Assembly (NCBI GenBank): GCA_964036195.1
Contig: OZ038456.1
Span: forward strand, 23,165,792-23,229,791
Direction of reading: 5' to 3'
DNA length: 64,000 nucleotides
DNA from: Sphaerolaimus hirsutus
Lineage: Eukaryota > Nematoda > Chromadorea > Monhysterida > Sphaerolaimidae
A program made the position numbers and the translations under genes. Positions 11,302 through 23,052 of the stretch are shown here, piece by piece. Numbering within the stretch: the stretch's first letter is position 1; every line of letters begins with the position of its first letter. The notes below the pieces were generated by a model. That model had not been told where the DNA came from, made no database searches, and saw only the letters and a program-made list of their open reading frames with translations.

Positions 11302-12370
11302 CCGTATTTCCTCGAATACCCCCCGGGGCCAGATTTAATTCTCCCTACAGATTTGTAGGGTAGGGCGTACGCCCGATAGATTTTTTAAAGTTCAGCCGCA
11401 TCGACGCACATGCACCGAGAGCAAGGCGGTTTGTAAAATATACGAAACCATCCCTTAAGGTCGCCGATATTGCAATATGACGTATATCACTTCGATTTTG
11501 GCACGGAAATCACGATTTCGTCATTTCGTGGCCGTCTGCCAAATTGCCAATTCGTTTTTTATTTTATTTTGTCGGGCAGGTTACTCGCATAAGTCGCGCT
11601 TTTGTACGCTCGTGCATGCATTTCTTTCTTGTCGCTGCCCTCATGGTTTCGGTTGCAGACAGTGAACACTAAAAAGTGACCACCTGACTACACAAAAGCG
11701 TGACCTATGCGAGTAACGCGCCCGACAAAATAAAATAAAAAACGAATTGGCAGACGGCCGAGAAATGACGAAATCGTGATTTCCGGGCCAAAATCGAAGT
11801 GATATACGTCATATTGCAATATCGGCAACCTTAAGGGATGGTTTCGTATATTTTACGAACCGCCTTGCTCTCGGTGCATGTGCGTCGATGCGGCGAAACT
11901 TTAAAAAATCTGTCGGGCGTACGCCCTACCCTACAAATCTGTAGGGAGTATTAAATCTGGCCCCAGGGGGTTTATTTTTTCAAGGTGAAATTTTGACAGG
12001 GTTATTTTGAGGGGGGAGCTTATTCTAGGGGGGGGGGGGGGTTATTATTTCGTCAGAAATTTTCACGAAACTCATAGTAAAGAGTACGCTTTTATAAATA
12101 TACCCGAAACCGGCAATCAGCCAGCGTGTCCAAGTAGGGTATATTTGGACATGCATCGCTACACAAACTAGCTTATGTGTAGCTGCGATGCAAGCTGCAA
12201 CCAATATAATAACATATACATGTATATATATACACAATAACCAATATAACATAATTCCAGACGGGGTTATTTAGAGGGGGGTTTATTTTTTCCCCAGCTC
12301 AAAAACACCTGGGGGTATTTCGAGGGGGGGGGGGGTTAATTCAAGGGGGGTGTATTTCTAGGAAATACGG
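11302..12370. mobile_element. CGAAATACC MITE enlarged by a hairpin element
   Basis: TA-flanked ends CCGTATTTCCTCGAATACCC and GGAAATACGG. The hairpin 11325-11964 sits just inside the left end. The right part (12000-12340) has multiple G-tract blocks, so several CGAAATACC units may be fused. Confidence 0.7.
11325..11964. mobile_element. Long hairpin (foldback) element, arms about 280 bp
   Basis: GGGGCCAGATTTAATTCTCC at the left is inverted at the right (GGGAGTATTAAATCTGGCCC). The arms match almost end to end through TGTAGGGTAGGGCGTACGCC, ATCGACGCACATGCACCGAG, TTGCAATATGACGTATATCA and TTTTGTCGGGC, leaving a loop of roughly 80 bp. No open reading frame of note. A second, more diverged copy is at 26086-26717. 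Confidence 0.85.
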
Positions 12371-12424
12371 TACTTTGAATGAACGTATACATACATACGT
12401 TTTTTTATATGTGGACTTGTTTCC

Positions 12425-12690
12425 CACCAATAAAAGAGGGTGAAGTTATTCAACTGGGAGTTATTTTTTTCCCGGTCAGCTTACAGGGGGGAGTTATTCG
12501 AGGGGAGTTTCGAGGGGGGGCGTATTAGAGTATTTACGGTATTTCAAGAAATAAGTTGATAGAAACATGCTTGGAAATTTTGAAACAATAATAATCCCCC
12601 CTTGAATAATCCCCAATCAATAAGGTCCCCACTCCAAAAAGTCTGATGGAATAAAAATTCCCTGGGGGATTAGTCCAGCAAAATACAGTA
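12425..12690. repeat. Degenerate CGAAATACC-family fragments
   Basis: Blocks such as GGGGGGAGTTATTCGAGGGG, CGTATTAGAGTATTTACGG and CCCCCCTTGAATAATCCCC match the family without clean ends. Confidence 0.55.
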
Positions 12691-12777
12691 AATATAAACA
12701 TGGTCCGACTGAAAAGTCCCTGGAACGTGCTCGCCATTCGCGCTAGGGTTAAGCTACAGTCATAAAATTTTGAATTT

Positions 12778-12884
12778 TTTCGTGAAGTGCCGTGAAGCGT
12801 CTGGAATGCGGTGAAGTGTCTTCACGCCGACATTGCGCGTCTGCGTGAAGTCACCCACGCATCACACACCCATTTTTTGCTGTG
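12778..12884. mobile_element. Right-end fragment of a CACAGCAAAAA element
   Basis: GTGAAGTGTCTTCACGCC core and right end CCCATTTTTTGCTGTG match 22435-22816. The left end is missing. Confidence 0.65.
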
Positions 12885-13820
12885 TGGGGGTTACAATTTC
12901 GGTCATTTTGTACTGATGTACACATGGTGCTCTAGCTCAACGCTGCTTTAAGTTGTGATCATGAAACTTTGGCTAGTGTAAGCCACCAGTGTTGGCAATG
13001 TGCCAGCACTAAACAACATTAGCTATGATATCATAAGCTTAGTCCATATTGCACTGTCACTACTCTCACTACCAAATTCATCATTCTGCCTCTCCTTCTC
13101 AAAAAGCGGTTAATACAGGATGCATTTTGCATGGACACTGCTGTTGAACACAGGTAATGTGTCCACTGCAGATTAGTAATGAAACACAAATGAAAGTTTA
13201 ATGAAGTTAACGGCGCACACCAACAAATTTTTTTGCCACATTTGTATTCAAATTTTAAATTTATTGATATTAAAAATTTAAAAAAGCTATGGTCCTAAAG
13301 TGGGCGGAGCCTGCACTAACTTTTTCAAAATAACAAATGGCATCATATGATCTTTCATATGAGCCATCACTCATGATAATTGGTTGGGTTACTGGGAAGT
13401 TATTGCAGTTTGAAGTTTGTCGGGAGAACAAGAACAAGAACAAGAACAACAGCACAACCTAGAGAAGCAAATCTGTAATAACTTCCCTCCAACTCGACCA
13501 TTTGATCTGAAAATTGGATTAGGGGTACTTTCCGACACGTTTTTTCATGGTAGTATCAGTTTTCCACTAGCTAATTGCGTTCATAAGTTATTCAGCATTC
13601 CGCATTTTGGTGTGTCTGACCATATTATGGGTGGGTCGCTTGCGCCCTCCCTCGGCAGCGAGAGATGGAGCTTACCCGATTTTACCTTAATAGCAATGAT
13701 GTTGATGAAAGTGTCGAATACTATCAGCACATTGTCAACACTTGTGGCTTACACTAACCAAAGTTTCATGATCACAACTTAAAGCAGCATTGAGCTAGAG
13801 CACCATTTGTACATCAGTAC

Positions 13821-14646
13821 CAGGGTTGGCAAAATCTCAGAAAAAAATAAAAAAAAATAATAAAAAAAAGAAAATTGGAGAATAAAATAAAATAAAATAA
13901 AATAGAAAATTAATAAAATAAAAATACAATTTTACTAAAATTCAAATTTTGGAAAATTTTAGTAAAATTGTACAAAAATTCAAATTTTTGTACAATTTTA
14001 GTAAAATTTTACAAAAACTCGAGTGTCTATAAAATTCTAAAAAACTTTTATATCCTCTTGTTCAACATTCTAGCTGCCAATTTGCAGAACTGATGCTATG
14101 TTGTTGCTTTCATTGTTGTGATTTTTGCTCAAAATCGCAAATTCTCACATTTTTTTATATATTGTTACCTTAAAAATAACTAATATATGTGATTTTTTCC
14201 CATTTACTTCGTTCCATACCATGAAAAAGCCTATATATTAACCCTGCAAGCCCCCCCCCCCCCAAATAACAAGGTATTAGCTATCTTCCCTCGGGTGGAG
14301 CAAATTAGCTGCAGATCTATCCGGCCCCTGTGAGGGTCAAAATTCAAGATACCTACATAGCAACCAATGTCACAAGTCTACATAAAAAAATTTTTGTATT
14401 CATATGTACGCTTTTCGTGTGCACATTGTTTTATGGCCTTGCATCCAAGATTTTAGATTTTTTGTAAAATTTTTGTAAAATATTTGTAAAATTTTTGTAA
14501 AATGGTTTCATTTTATTTTATTAATAACATTTCAGAATAAAATTAAAAAAAATAAACTGAAACATGAATTAAAAAAAAATAAAATACAATTTTAATAAAA
14601 ATAAAATACAATTTTAGTAAAAAGAATTTTACTAAAACCAACCATG
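13821..14646. mobile_element. hAT-like MITE, CAGGGTTGG family, with inserted fragment
   Basis: Ends CAGGGTTGG/CCAACCATG with 8-bp TSD atcagtac (13813-13820, 14647-14654). The other arm of the host foldback preserves the uninterrupted sequence, which confirms the insertion. About 14150-14340 resembles part of the CTATCTATC family and is absent from the 612-bp sibling at 1278. Confidence 0.9.
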
Positions 14647-15102
14647 ATCAGTACAAGATGACCGAAATTGTAACCCCCACAGTTCCGCAGTGGGTGGAGC
14701 TAGAGGGGTTAAGTTTTGGGTGAAAACTCGAAACATCTGATATATTAACGTGTTTAAATTTTATGACCGTAACTTACCCATAGCGCGAATGGCAAGCACT
14801 GTCCAGGGAATTTTCAGCCCGACCATGTACATTGTGCTGACATTTAATTGTTACATTCATTTCAGGCATCTAGGACTGTGTTCCAGAACACCCCAGGTGA
14901 TAGACAAACAAAAAAGGTCTGTTTGATTGTATCTATGTACCATTTATGGGTATTCTAGTCAAATTTATGGATGGCATTTTACCTGTATTTTCTGAATTAC
15001 CTCCGCGATTTATTTTTTTAGAGTAGAAATTTTGAGGGGGGGTTAAACGAGGCATATTTTGAGGGGTGGGGTTATTTCGCCAGAAATTTTTGAAATCCCA
15101 GT

Positions 15103-15973
15103 TGTAACACGCTGGGCAGCGCTTAGAGGCAGGCTCACCCAACATGCTATCCAGCTGCGAGCCTCCGCAGAGCTCCTCGATGCTGGCAAAGTGAGAAAAG
15201 CAAAAGTAGAATGTTCGGGGTGTGATGTGACATTAATTTATATGTATTCACCGTCGCCTTGCGACACGTCCATTTGTTTTCTCGTCACTTTATTGTCTGG
15301 ATTCAACATGGCCGGTGGCCAACAAATAAAAAGGGCCGGAATCTGGGCAAAAGAACTGAACTGATTAAGATAGTCATTGCCGGGTTATCGGGTGGAGTGA
15401 AATTCTAGAAAACATTCCCGATAATGCAGGGAACCCAATAACCGGGGGACATAATATGGAGGTGCCATGGTAGCGCCTGGCTTTACCATCACTTGAAAAA
15501 CTTAAATGTGGAGGCTATTAAAACACAATATTCAACGTTTAAAATGTGCATTGATGTATTTATGATTGGCCATGTTCTGCATGGTCCTATTGTATGTATT
15601 TATACAATACTCTGCGGCTATACCCTCTTACCGAGGCATTTTGATATAAAATTGTGGATTTTTTTTCACAAACCGGATAACCCGGGAATGCGGGGAAGCC
15701 TTCAATCCAGGAAATTTTCTTCACATGTGACCCAGTTTTTCAGAATTTCATCCCTTAACATGGGGAACCCTATAACTGGAGGAACCGTTAACCTGGGGAT
15801 GACTGTACACAAGTAGCCACTTATAAAGATTTAGTTGAAACATGAAGTTTAACGGTTTAGAACATCACTCCAAAACCTACTTAGAAGAGAATATATAATA
15901 TATAGAATAGAACAAGGTGTAAGATAGAAGTATATAATAGAGTACATTGTAATAGAGTACAGTGAGTACAACA
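15103..15973 (-). repeat. 3' LTR of a minus-strand retrotransposon, interrupted
   Basis: TGTAACACGCTGGGCAG... to ...GTGAGTACAACA. Aligns with 18460-18886 once the MITE at 15373-15805 is removed (about 436 against 427 bp). On the minus strand it is preceded by a purine tract (15974-15986). Confidence 0.8.
15373..15805. mobile_element. Mariner/pogo-like MITE inside the left LTR
   Basis: It is absent from the other LTR, so both junctions are exact: TA at 15371-15372 and 15806-15807. The ends are imperfect inverted repeats (GTCATTGCCGGGTTATCGGG at the left; right end reads CAGTCATCCCCAGGTTAACGG on the opposite strand). Internal AACCGGGGGAC/TAACCCGGGAATGCGGGG motifs repeat the theme. Confidence 0.85.
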
Positions 15974-16295
15974 GTCCCCCCCCAAGTTCACCCTACATTG
16001 AAATGACTGGTTGGTGGTGGACCATGTCATGCAGTGTGGGTTTGTCAGTGGTGTGCTGCAGTTGGCACACTGTCTGTAGTGACATCTGGACTATATGTAG
16101 CTTCTATGGGCACTAGTTTCTTTGCATGAGTTGGGCTGTTTTTCCATTTGTTTTGATCATGGGTGGCATCTTTTGAATATTGCAATTCCAAAATATATGG
16201 GAATGGTATTTGTTGCCTTTTTTCTCTGTGTTAGGCATGGCTGCAACCATGTAGCTGCAGTTTCAGGTGTGATGGGAGGGCATTTCTGGTTTGGT

Positions 16296-18211
16296 TCATG
16301 TGTTGGTGGTTGGCTTCTTCTTCACTAACTCTTGCTGCTTCTGTGCCTGCAGTGCAGTTGTTTTGACTTTTTCCAAGTAGGTTCCCATTTTCTTCCCATG
16401 TGCTTGCTTGTATTGCTTTTGGCCATGCTTCTGTAAATGGGTACTGGCTTGCCCCCGTTGAGTCCTGGGGTTGACAGGCGATGATGGACTAGAGCACTTT
16501 TGTTGCTCATCATTTGTGACACCCTCAATGGTTGTTTGCACTCCCATTTCTTGTCTGTATTTGTCTGAGAACCTTTCCAGCTTCTTGTGTGCCATTTGCA
16601 CTATTTGCAGTGGCCCCATATCGCTGTTTGCTGATGAGCAATGGGTTGGCTGGTGGCAAAAATTCACACAATTTCACTACTGCTGGCAGCATATCTTTGT
16701 GCTGTACTGCATTTGGGGTTGTGTGCTCTATGAACATGTCAAAAATTCAGAGCCACTCCATTGGGGCTCCATGCAGAGAAAGTGCGCACCATGGCCCTTT
16801 GTGTGTTTTCAGGTTGAAAGTTGCCCGCACTTCAGCCTGTGTGCTGCTTCTTGCTATTGTGCTTTGCACCTTTTGCTTTGTTTGTGTGCACTGATATGCA
16901 CTGTGACCTTCTGTCTGCTCATTCCAGTTCCCACTGTACAATTGGTGCTGCCTTTGACTCTGTTCTTCATTGCGCTGCACGTGAGCTCTTTCCACCGGCT
17001 TGCGAGCAGCTTCCATCATTGTTACAGCCATGTTTAGTGTGCAGCCATTTTCCCTCCAACGCTGCTGCCACATGTACCAGCAGGATGCTGGGATGAGTTT
17101 TGGCACTTCAATGAACAGTTTCTCTCCAGATTATTTGCTCCCGGTCTCTGTCCGATAATGTTTCACTGATGTGGTAAAACTTGGTGCAGAGGTACGTGTG
17201 CAAGGCTGTGACTGATTCTCCTGTGGTGGCCTTCAAGTTGTACCAGTCTGCCACTGAGTATACTTGGTGGTCCAACTGGTCGGTCTCAATCAACTTGTCT
17301 ACTACATAAGGATGTTGTGGCAACTTGCAATTCTAATGCTCATATACCTGTCTTGGGCATCATCTGTTAGATACTGCTGGAAGACAATGTACCAAAACTG
17401 CTGTTGTTGGCTTTCTGGTACACCCATTGACTGTTGCATGAGCCAAAATTTGAATGGACCTGTTTTGCTTTTTTGGTCTCCATCAAACTTTACTTGTTTA
17501 CTTGCCGCTGATGCCACATGACCCACACTCATTCAGTCATTGGGTATGGGTTGTGTGCTTAGTCATGGCAAGCCATCCTCTGCTGACAATGCGTATTCCT
17601 CCATATATGCGATCATGGGCAGCAGGATCGATCCCTGTGCCAATGTTGCCAGCCTGTCATCTGTTTCCCATGTCCACGTTTCACTTCTGTGGTTCGGCTG
17701 CAGGTTGTCCCCATGTGCAACTGCTGGTGGGTTGCTCGCTGCAGGACTTAATGTCCACTCGGGGCTTGGTGTTTTATGCTCCTGCTGCACTGTCAAACTG
17801 GCCAGGTGTGCCAGTATTTGTTGTTGTTGTTGTATTTGCAACTGATGCTGCTGGGTTTGTTGCTGTATCACAGCTACTAGCATCGATATGTCTGACGATC
17901 TTGTGTTGGTTTCCTTCTCGTTGTGGGGTCAGGAAATATGCTGTGTGTTTTCGTGCCCCTGCACCTAGGCAAATCACTGGCAAAGTGTCTTTGTCCATGT
18001 CATCATCGGAATCCCCTTCTGGGTCTTCCATCATGATATGACTGTCTTTTGTTGTATTGAATATTTTTCCGCAAGTTTCAGCACTTCTTTGGCTAGTGTT
18101 TCCGTGCTGTCTTTCCACAGCAAATTTAACTTCAGCCGCTTGTCTTGCCGATATTGGTTCATTGCATTTTCCACATTCAAAAGTGCCCATCTGTCTGCTG
18201 CTTGGCATCAC
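16296..18211 (-). pseudogene. Broken gag-like coding region of the LTR element
   Basis: Successive minus-strand frames: 18211-17774, 17883-17563, 17532-17302, 17323-17108, 17106-16747, 16667-16296. They suggest one reading frame broken by frameshifts and stops. Order: an N-terminal part with a CxxC pair (FECGKCNEPISARQ) and acidic stretch; a Gln-rich segment (QQQTQQHQLQIQQQQQ); a capsid-like segment (KFDGDQ...FWLMQQ...YLTDDAQDRY, then WYNLKA); and a basic, Gln-rich tail. No CCHC knuckle was seen. Gag assembles retroelement particles. The assignment rests on context and composition. Confidence 0.5.
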
Positions 18212-18442
18212 TCATTGATTTTATGTGTGAGCTCCCACTCAGTGAATGTGACTGGAGGGGCATTTTTGGGGGGGGTCAGCCTCCCAGGAGCCTCCAGCGG
18301 CATTTTCATTGGTGTCAGGCATTTTGTGCCTTTCACACCGCACACGTTGAATTCACGCTGTTGTAATTGTTTTTGCACTGCTGGTGCAGTTGTTGCAACC
18401 GGCCTTTGTGCGCAGGTTCAGTTTTCAAGTTTCAGATTTTAT

Positions 18443-18459
18443 GGTCAGTACGGTCACCA
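18443..18459 (-). other. Putative primer-binding site
   Basis: Directly abuts the 5' LTR of the minus-strand element and starts TGGTGACC, as expected for pairing with a tRNA 3' CCA end. Confidence 0.6.
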
Positions 18460-18886
18460 TGTAACATGCTGGGCAGTGCTAAGAGGCATGCTTACCCAAT
18501 GTGTTTTTTAGCTGCGAGCCTCCACAGAGCTCATCGATGCCAGAAAGACAAGAAAAGCAAAAGTACATCGTTCTGGGTGCGATGTGATATTAATTTCTAT
18601 GTAGTCACCGTTGCCTTGTGACTTGTCCATTTGTTTTCTCTTCACTTTATTTTCTTGATTCAACATGGCCTGTAGCCAACAAATAAATAGGCCCAGAATC
18701 TGGGCAAAAGAACTGAACTGATTAAGATACACAAGTAGCTACTTATAAAGATTTGGATGCAACATGAAGTTTCAGGGTTTAGAACATACTCCAAAACCTA
18801 CTTAGAAGAGAATACATAATATAGAGAATAGAACAAGGTGTAAGATGAAATCATAGAATAGAGTACATTGAAGTGTGAGTACAACA
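18460..18886 (-). repeat. 5' LTR of the minus-strand retrotransposon
   Basis: TGTAACATGCTGGGCAG... to ...GTGAGTACAACA, 427 bp, a diverged direct copy of 15103-15973. The LTR divergence implies an old insertion. Confidence 0.8.
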
Positions 18887-19388
18887 CAGCAGAGTTGTTG
18901 AAAGTAGCAAACTTTTTTCAAAGTATACATTAAGTATTTATTATTTACTCACCCCTTGAGTACAAAAACTGTAAAGTAAGTTTTTTATACTTTTACTCGT
19001 GAGTAAACATGAGTAAAAGTACTTTTCCCCACAGAAAACGTAAATGTGAGTACTTTTGACAATTGTCACCAAAATTTTTGAGAAATGTCACTCAAAATCA
19101 CTCATTTTCATAACTTTTTGTCTATTTTGCGCAATTTTTGACTATATATTTGGTACTATACCCATTTTTGACTAGAAAACATTTCTGTTCATGTAGAGCA
19201 TTTTTGAGCCAAAATATTGTGCCTACACTTTCACCATGACCTTTTGAAAACTGAAATGGCCAAAAATGATGAGATTATCCAGTTTCCCCCTATTGAATGT
19301 ATATGGTCAGTTTTCACAAATGGCATGAATCTTTGTCAGATGGTGTTGGCAAGTCACTACTTTGCCCTTGTGTTTACCCAATGTGAAA

Positions 19389-19778
19389 CACAGCAAAAAC
19401 TGGTTGTGTGAATGCACAGTAAAGTGTCATGAAGTGTCTTAATGCCAACACTTCCAAACAATTCACCAAGAATGTTGGAGCTTCCACACACATCACAAAA
19501 ATCTGCATTAAGACACTGATGCATCTTAATATGGCATGCCCAGACAAATGTATACATAGGGGAAGCATGTGGAAGCACTAGCCCTGTGAAGTGTCTTCCA
19601 CCTGTTTGGATGCGCATGGAGCACGTGGTGAAGCTAGGTGAAGCTGGTGGAAGACACTTCACCGAGATTTTTGTGATGTTGGTGGAAGAGGGTGAAATTG
19701 TGTGGAAGCATGTGCAAGCACCCGCTTCACGTGTATCCAGCATGCTTCCACACACTTCACAGATCCATTTTTGCTGTG
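19389..19778. mobile_element. CACAGC-ended MITE with 3-bp target duplication
   Basis: CACAGCAAAAACTGG and CCATTTTTGCTGTG are inverted; both flanks carry aaa. The interior is repeated GTGTGGAAG/CTTCCACAC and GTGAAG/CTTCAC words. CAC...GTG ends with 3-bp duplication suit the CACTA (EnSpm) superfamily. Same family as 22435-22816. Confidence 0.8.
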
Positions 19779-20844
19779 AAAACTCAAATGATGACAAATG
19801 GTGATATCACCATCACTTTGTTTTCATTTTGTGTGTGACAAAGATGTGAACTGTTTTAGTAATTTTTTATTTATGTCATCCTATGAATTTTATGCTCTAT
19901 TTAAAGGTTGGACATACAGCACACAAAAAAGGCAAGAAAAATTTATTCAATACATTTTTTAGTATTGATCATGCAATTTGTTGCCCAAACTGATGCACTG
20001 ATACACAAAACCTGGGTGACAGCGTGGCAATCACTTTTTGCTATGAATATGACCAACAGTAAATTTTATTGTAAAATTTTTAAAGCCTGAAATCAGTGCT
20101 GGCTGACAAGGTTTACTTGATGTCTGGACTGTGAGAGAACAAATTCTGGAGTGGATGAAGTGTATGAACTCCTGAGGGCAGTGTGCCTGGTTTCAGTTTT
20201 GCTGTTTCAAAATAAAAAAATAAAAGCATATTAAGTTGAACTGGATGAAATATTGTGGTTGCATTGACTAAAACTTGCTCAGCATACCTGGCACTGCTGC
20301 GAGTGTTGCGCACCTATTTAGTCAAACGTCCATTGCGACAACCAGGTGCTTAAGGTTGAGTGCAAATGTTTGTAGCGCAATATGTTTTTTAAGTTGTCAT
20401 TGAGGTTGTAGGTTGAATTTTTCTCTTATGATATTTGCTTGATGTTTTCACTTATTGTATAATTATTGTGGAATGATGATCAATGACTGTGGGATATTAA
20501 AGTACACTTTTTGCTTGCAAATGGTAAACAAAGCCCAGAATATTGCTTGAAAAAGAAATAAAGGGCATGTGATTTTTTGTAATTTTTTTCAAGCTTAGAG
20601 TTATTTTTTCAGTAATTTAATTATATTTTCTGGAGATCTAAGATGATTTATATATATTTATATTTTTCCTAAATTTGGAGTGATATATTTATATATATTT
20701 TCCAAAAAATCGGTGATTTTTTTGAATGCTAAACACAGTACTAAATCATTGTTTGTAACATACACAGACATTGAGAAATGCAACAAAAATGTTTATAGAC
20801 TCTATATATATGTATGTAGATGGTATAAACCATGTTCTAACAGA

Positions 20845-21160
20845 CACAGGGAATAGTACCTTGCTGACAACTCGCTGCCAGTTTGCTTGCCAAGCAGCAA
20901 AAATCAGGCCTAGCTCACTGACAACTTTTTTGCACCTCTCTGCCAGCTCGCTGACATGTCTTTTTAATGCTGTAATGTGTTTATTCAATAGGTGCTTTCA
21001 GCAAGCTGACTGCTCGCTGCCAACTACACTGCAGCCTTTTACACCTAGCTGCCAGACCGCTGCCGCACGCTGACAACTCGCTGCTGAGTGTAAACAACTG
21101 CCTGTCAGCTTGTTGTCTCCTAGCTGGCAGCGAGTTGTCAGTAAGGTACTATTCCCTGTG
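20845..21160. mobile_element. CACAGGG-ended MITE
   Basis: CACAGGGAATAGTACCTT and its near-perfect inverse (AAGGTACTATTCCCTGTG), with arms extended through CTGACAACTCGCTGCCAG. It splits a CGAAATACC element at TTCTAACA; the flanks aga/ata fit a 3-bp duplication with one change. The interior is GCTGACAACTCGCTGCC-like repeats. Confidence 0.8.
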
Positions 21161-21575
21161 ATAACACAGTCATTGTTTTTAATGTGTATTATGCATTTCC
21201 TGGATCACAAACTGCAGCTTTTGTAATCTATGTTCCCTATATACCGAGTTTGGGGGGGGCTGGTTACAGTAGTTACTATATACATTAGTTACAGCTGAGA
21301 TGGAGAATTACGCAGCTCAGGTCGTGGTGCTGTAGTATTTACATGACATATACATAATGTAGTGTTTAAAATATACATAATTTTTTTAATAATGAATACT
21401 TCTTTGCTATCGAAAAATACGTAAAAGTAAAAATACGTTTTCTGTACTCAGTGGGTGAGTAAAAAAGAAATACTTAATGTATACATACACTTCAAAAACA
21501 GTTCAGTACTTTTAACCACTCTGGAAAAGTGGCAAACATACAGATACAGTAAAATTGGAAGAAACAATATTCTGG

Positions 21576-22047
21576 GTTACCCCCCCCCCCCCAAATCCGC
21601 CAGCTGTCTATCTATCCCGGAGGCCCGCTAAGCTATCTACCTATCCCGGAGGCAAAATTTTTGGCTACTATCCCCTAAACCCCCCCCCCCCAATCGACCA
21701 GCTATCTATCTATGTGGAGCTATTTTTGAAAAAATTTCACTCAAAATCGCTAATTTTCGGATTTTATTATAGTTTTTCACCTCCAAAATCGCTAGTTCAT
21801 GTTCATTATCGCCTATTATGGCTACATATGTGCTTATATACTTATTTTTAGCTATTTTTCACCTACTTTTAGCAACTTTCCCCCTTTTCTTCCTTCTATA
21901 CCTCGGAAAACCCTATATATTGAACCCCCGCGAACCCCCCCAACCCCCCCCAACCCCCCAGAGATATTTTCAGCTATCTATCCCTCCGGAGTAGCGATTT
22001 GCTATCTATATGAACCCCTGCGGGTGTCCAAATCTACAAAACCCCTG
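21576..22047. mobile_element. CTATCTATC hAT-like MITE, left end worn
   Basis: Family features in order: CCAGCTATCTATCTAT, CCCGGAGGCAAAATTTTTGG, AAAATCGCTA, ATATATTGAACCCC, CAGCTATCTATCCCTCCGGA and right end AAACCCCTG. The left CAGGGGT end is not recognisable. Confidence 0.7.
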
Positions 22048-22165
22048 ATTCCAGCCCCATTTTTCTGTCCACTCATGATGGGCTATATTTTAGAGAAAAT
22101 ATAAGAATGTATATTGAAGTTTCTTCATTGTTACTGATTCTATTTTTAAGTTACATTACTATATA

Positions 22166-22909
22166 CCATAGTTCCTCGAATTACCCCCCCCCCCTTGAAT
22201 TAACCTCTCCTCAAAATTCGCTGGGGAAATAATAACCCCCTCGAAATACGCCCCCTCTGGAATGATGTCCATCATGTGTGCAATGTACATTGTGTATTTA
22301 TTACTGCTAATTTGCATTGCAGCTACACATAGACTAGTTTGTGTATCTATCTATGTTTTTATGTCCAAATATACCCTGTTTGGACACATTTATCACCTGT
22401 TTGGTGTACGCAAATGCCTACTTTTTACTACGATCACAGCAAAAAATGGATCCGTGATGCGTGTGGAAGCGGGCTGGATGCGCGTGAAGCGGCGCGCTTC
22501 CACACGCTTCCACACGCTTCCACCAACATCACGAGATTCTGGGTGAAGTGTCTTCCACACGCTTCACCTATCTTCACCACGCGCTTCACGCGCATCCAAA
22601 CATGTGGAAGACACTTCACGCCGCTGGCGCTTCCACACACTTCCCCCGCGTATACAATGCGTGGGAGCGCCATATTAAGAAGCGTGAAGTGCCTTCATGC
22701 AGATTTTCGTGATGTGTGTGGAAGCGCTGGCAGCTTGGTGAAGCGTTCGGGAAGTGTTGGCGTGAAGACACTTCCCGACGCTTCACCGCGCATCCACACA
22801 CCCATTTTTTGCTGTGGATCCTTATGAAAATGTTGATGAAATAACAACCTCTCTCCTTCGAATAAGGCAAAATAATAAACACCCATGGGGGTATTTCGAG
22901 GTAATACGG
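22166..22909. mobile_element. CGAAATACC mariner-like MITE interrupted by CACAGC MITE
   Basis: TA-flanked; ends CCATAGTTCCTCGAATTACC and GGGGGTATTTCGAGGTAATACGG. Contains the 22435-22816 insertion. It ends only 17 bp before the vWA exon, so the exon's polypyrimidine region is adjacent to the transposon end. Confidence 0.8.
22435..22816. mobile_element. CACAGC-ended MITE with 3-bp target duplication
   Basis: CACAGCAAAAAATGG and CCCATTTTTTGCTGTG with gat on both sides. GC-richer than its sibling at 19389, with reiterated GTGTGGAAGCG and CACACGCTTCCAC. Confidence 0.85.
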
Positions 22910-22926
22910 TATTACGCATATTACAG

Positions 22927-23052
22927 GTTGTTTTGTTTGTCACTGATGGCAATCCGAGTGATGGCGCAGCGGTGGGAATAAGCAAAGCAAGGGAACTGCG
23001 GGACAGTGGAATTACAATTATATCAGTTGGAGCTGGGCACATAAATCAAAAT
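22927..23052 (+). CDS. Exon encoding part of a von Willebrand factor A domain
   Basis: Follows the acceptor CATATTACAG; 42 codons, phase 0. The peptide starts VVLFVTDGNPSDGAAVG and continues with an ARELRDSGI helix and ITIISVGAG strand. This is the second half of a vWA fold: the hydrophobic strand with the TDG motif, which contributes the metal-ion-dependent adhesion site Asp, followed by helix and strand as in matrilin/collagen-type vWA domains. vWA domains bind matrix ligands extracellularly. The first half (DxSxS) is not visible upstream. The 3' edge (AAT|GTCTGT) is uncertain. Confidence 0.75.

Larger units (their letters stand above)
12699..14828. mobile_element. Foldback transposon interrupted in both arms
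   Basis: ACATGGTCCGACTGAAAAGT at the left pairs with the right end (GGGCTGAAAATTCCCTGGAC on the opposite strand, then GACCATGT). Further inverted matches: CCATTCGCGCTA; GTCATAAAATTT; and 12888-13000 against 13740-13820 plus 14655-14690. The left arm holds a truncated CACAGC element (12778-12884), the right arm a hAT-like MITE (13821-14646). The loop (13010-13730) includes an ACAAGA microsatellite near 13426 and no recognised gene. Confidence 0.75.
15103..18886 (-). mobile_element. LTR retrotransposon, apparently gag-only
   Basis: Two direct LTRs enclose 15974-18459. Next to the right LTR the minus strand reads TGGTGACCGTACTGACC, a plausible tRNA primer-binding site beginning TGG. Next to the left LTR it reads CTTGGGGGGGGACTG, a polypurine tract. 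Internal minus-strand frames look gag-like. I find no reverse transcriptase, RNase H, integrase or protease motif, so it is non-autonomous or deleted. No clean target duplication is visible. It interrupts a CGAAATACC MITE on the left (15000-15102). Confidence 0.8.
18890..21523. mobile_element. CAGAGTTGTT/AGTACTTTTAC element with nested insertions
   Basis: CAGAGTTGTTGAAAGTA at the left and the opposite-strand right end CAGAGTGGTTAAAAGTACTG are inverted, and the arms share TATACATTAAGTATTT and TTTACTCACC. The interior carries a CACAGC MITE (19389-19778) and a CGAAATACC fragment (about 20690-21265), itself split by a CACAGGG MITE. No matching 8-bp flank. Related tracts: 30035-30195, 49545-49690, 53012-53070, 55800-55930. 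Confidence 0.6.

Noticed and set aside
11477..11665. Open frame of 62 codons
   Set aside because: Lies wholly in the arm and loop of the large hairpin element; the other copy at 26 kb does not keep it.
10435..12370. CRISPR-like array of repeated CGAAATACCCCC blocks
   Set aside because: Spacing is irregular, spacers are themselves repeats, ends are inverted with TA flanks, and the DNA is eukaryotic.
13417..13782. 121-codon open frame starting in an ACAAGA microsatellite
   Set aside because: Starts in low-complexity sequence and ends in the arm of the foldback element; no splice or family evidence.
16471..18511. Long plus-strand Cys/Ser-rich open frames
   Set aside because: They are antisense to the gag-like minus-strand frames of the LTR element; context (LTR, PBS, PPT) supports the minus strand.
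18887..21531. 8-bp duplication for the CAGAGTTGTT element
   Set aside because: Flanks caacacag and gaaaagtg do not match, so I report inverted ends only.
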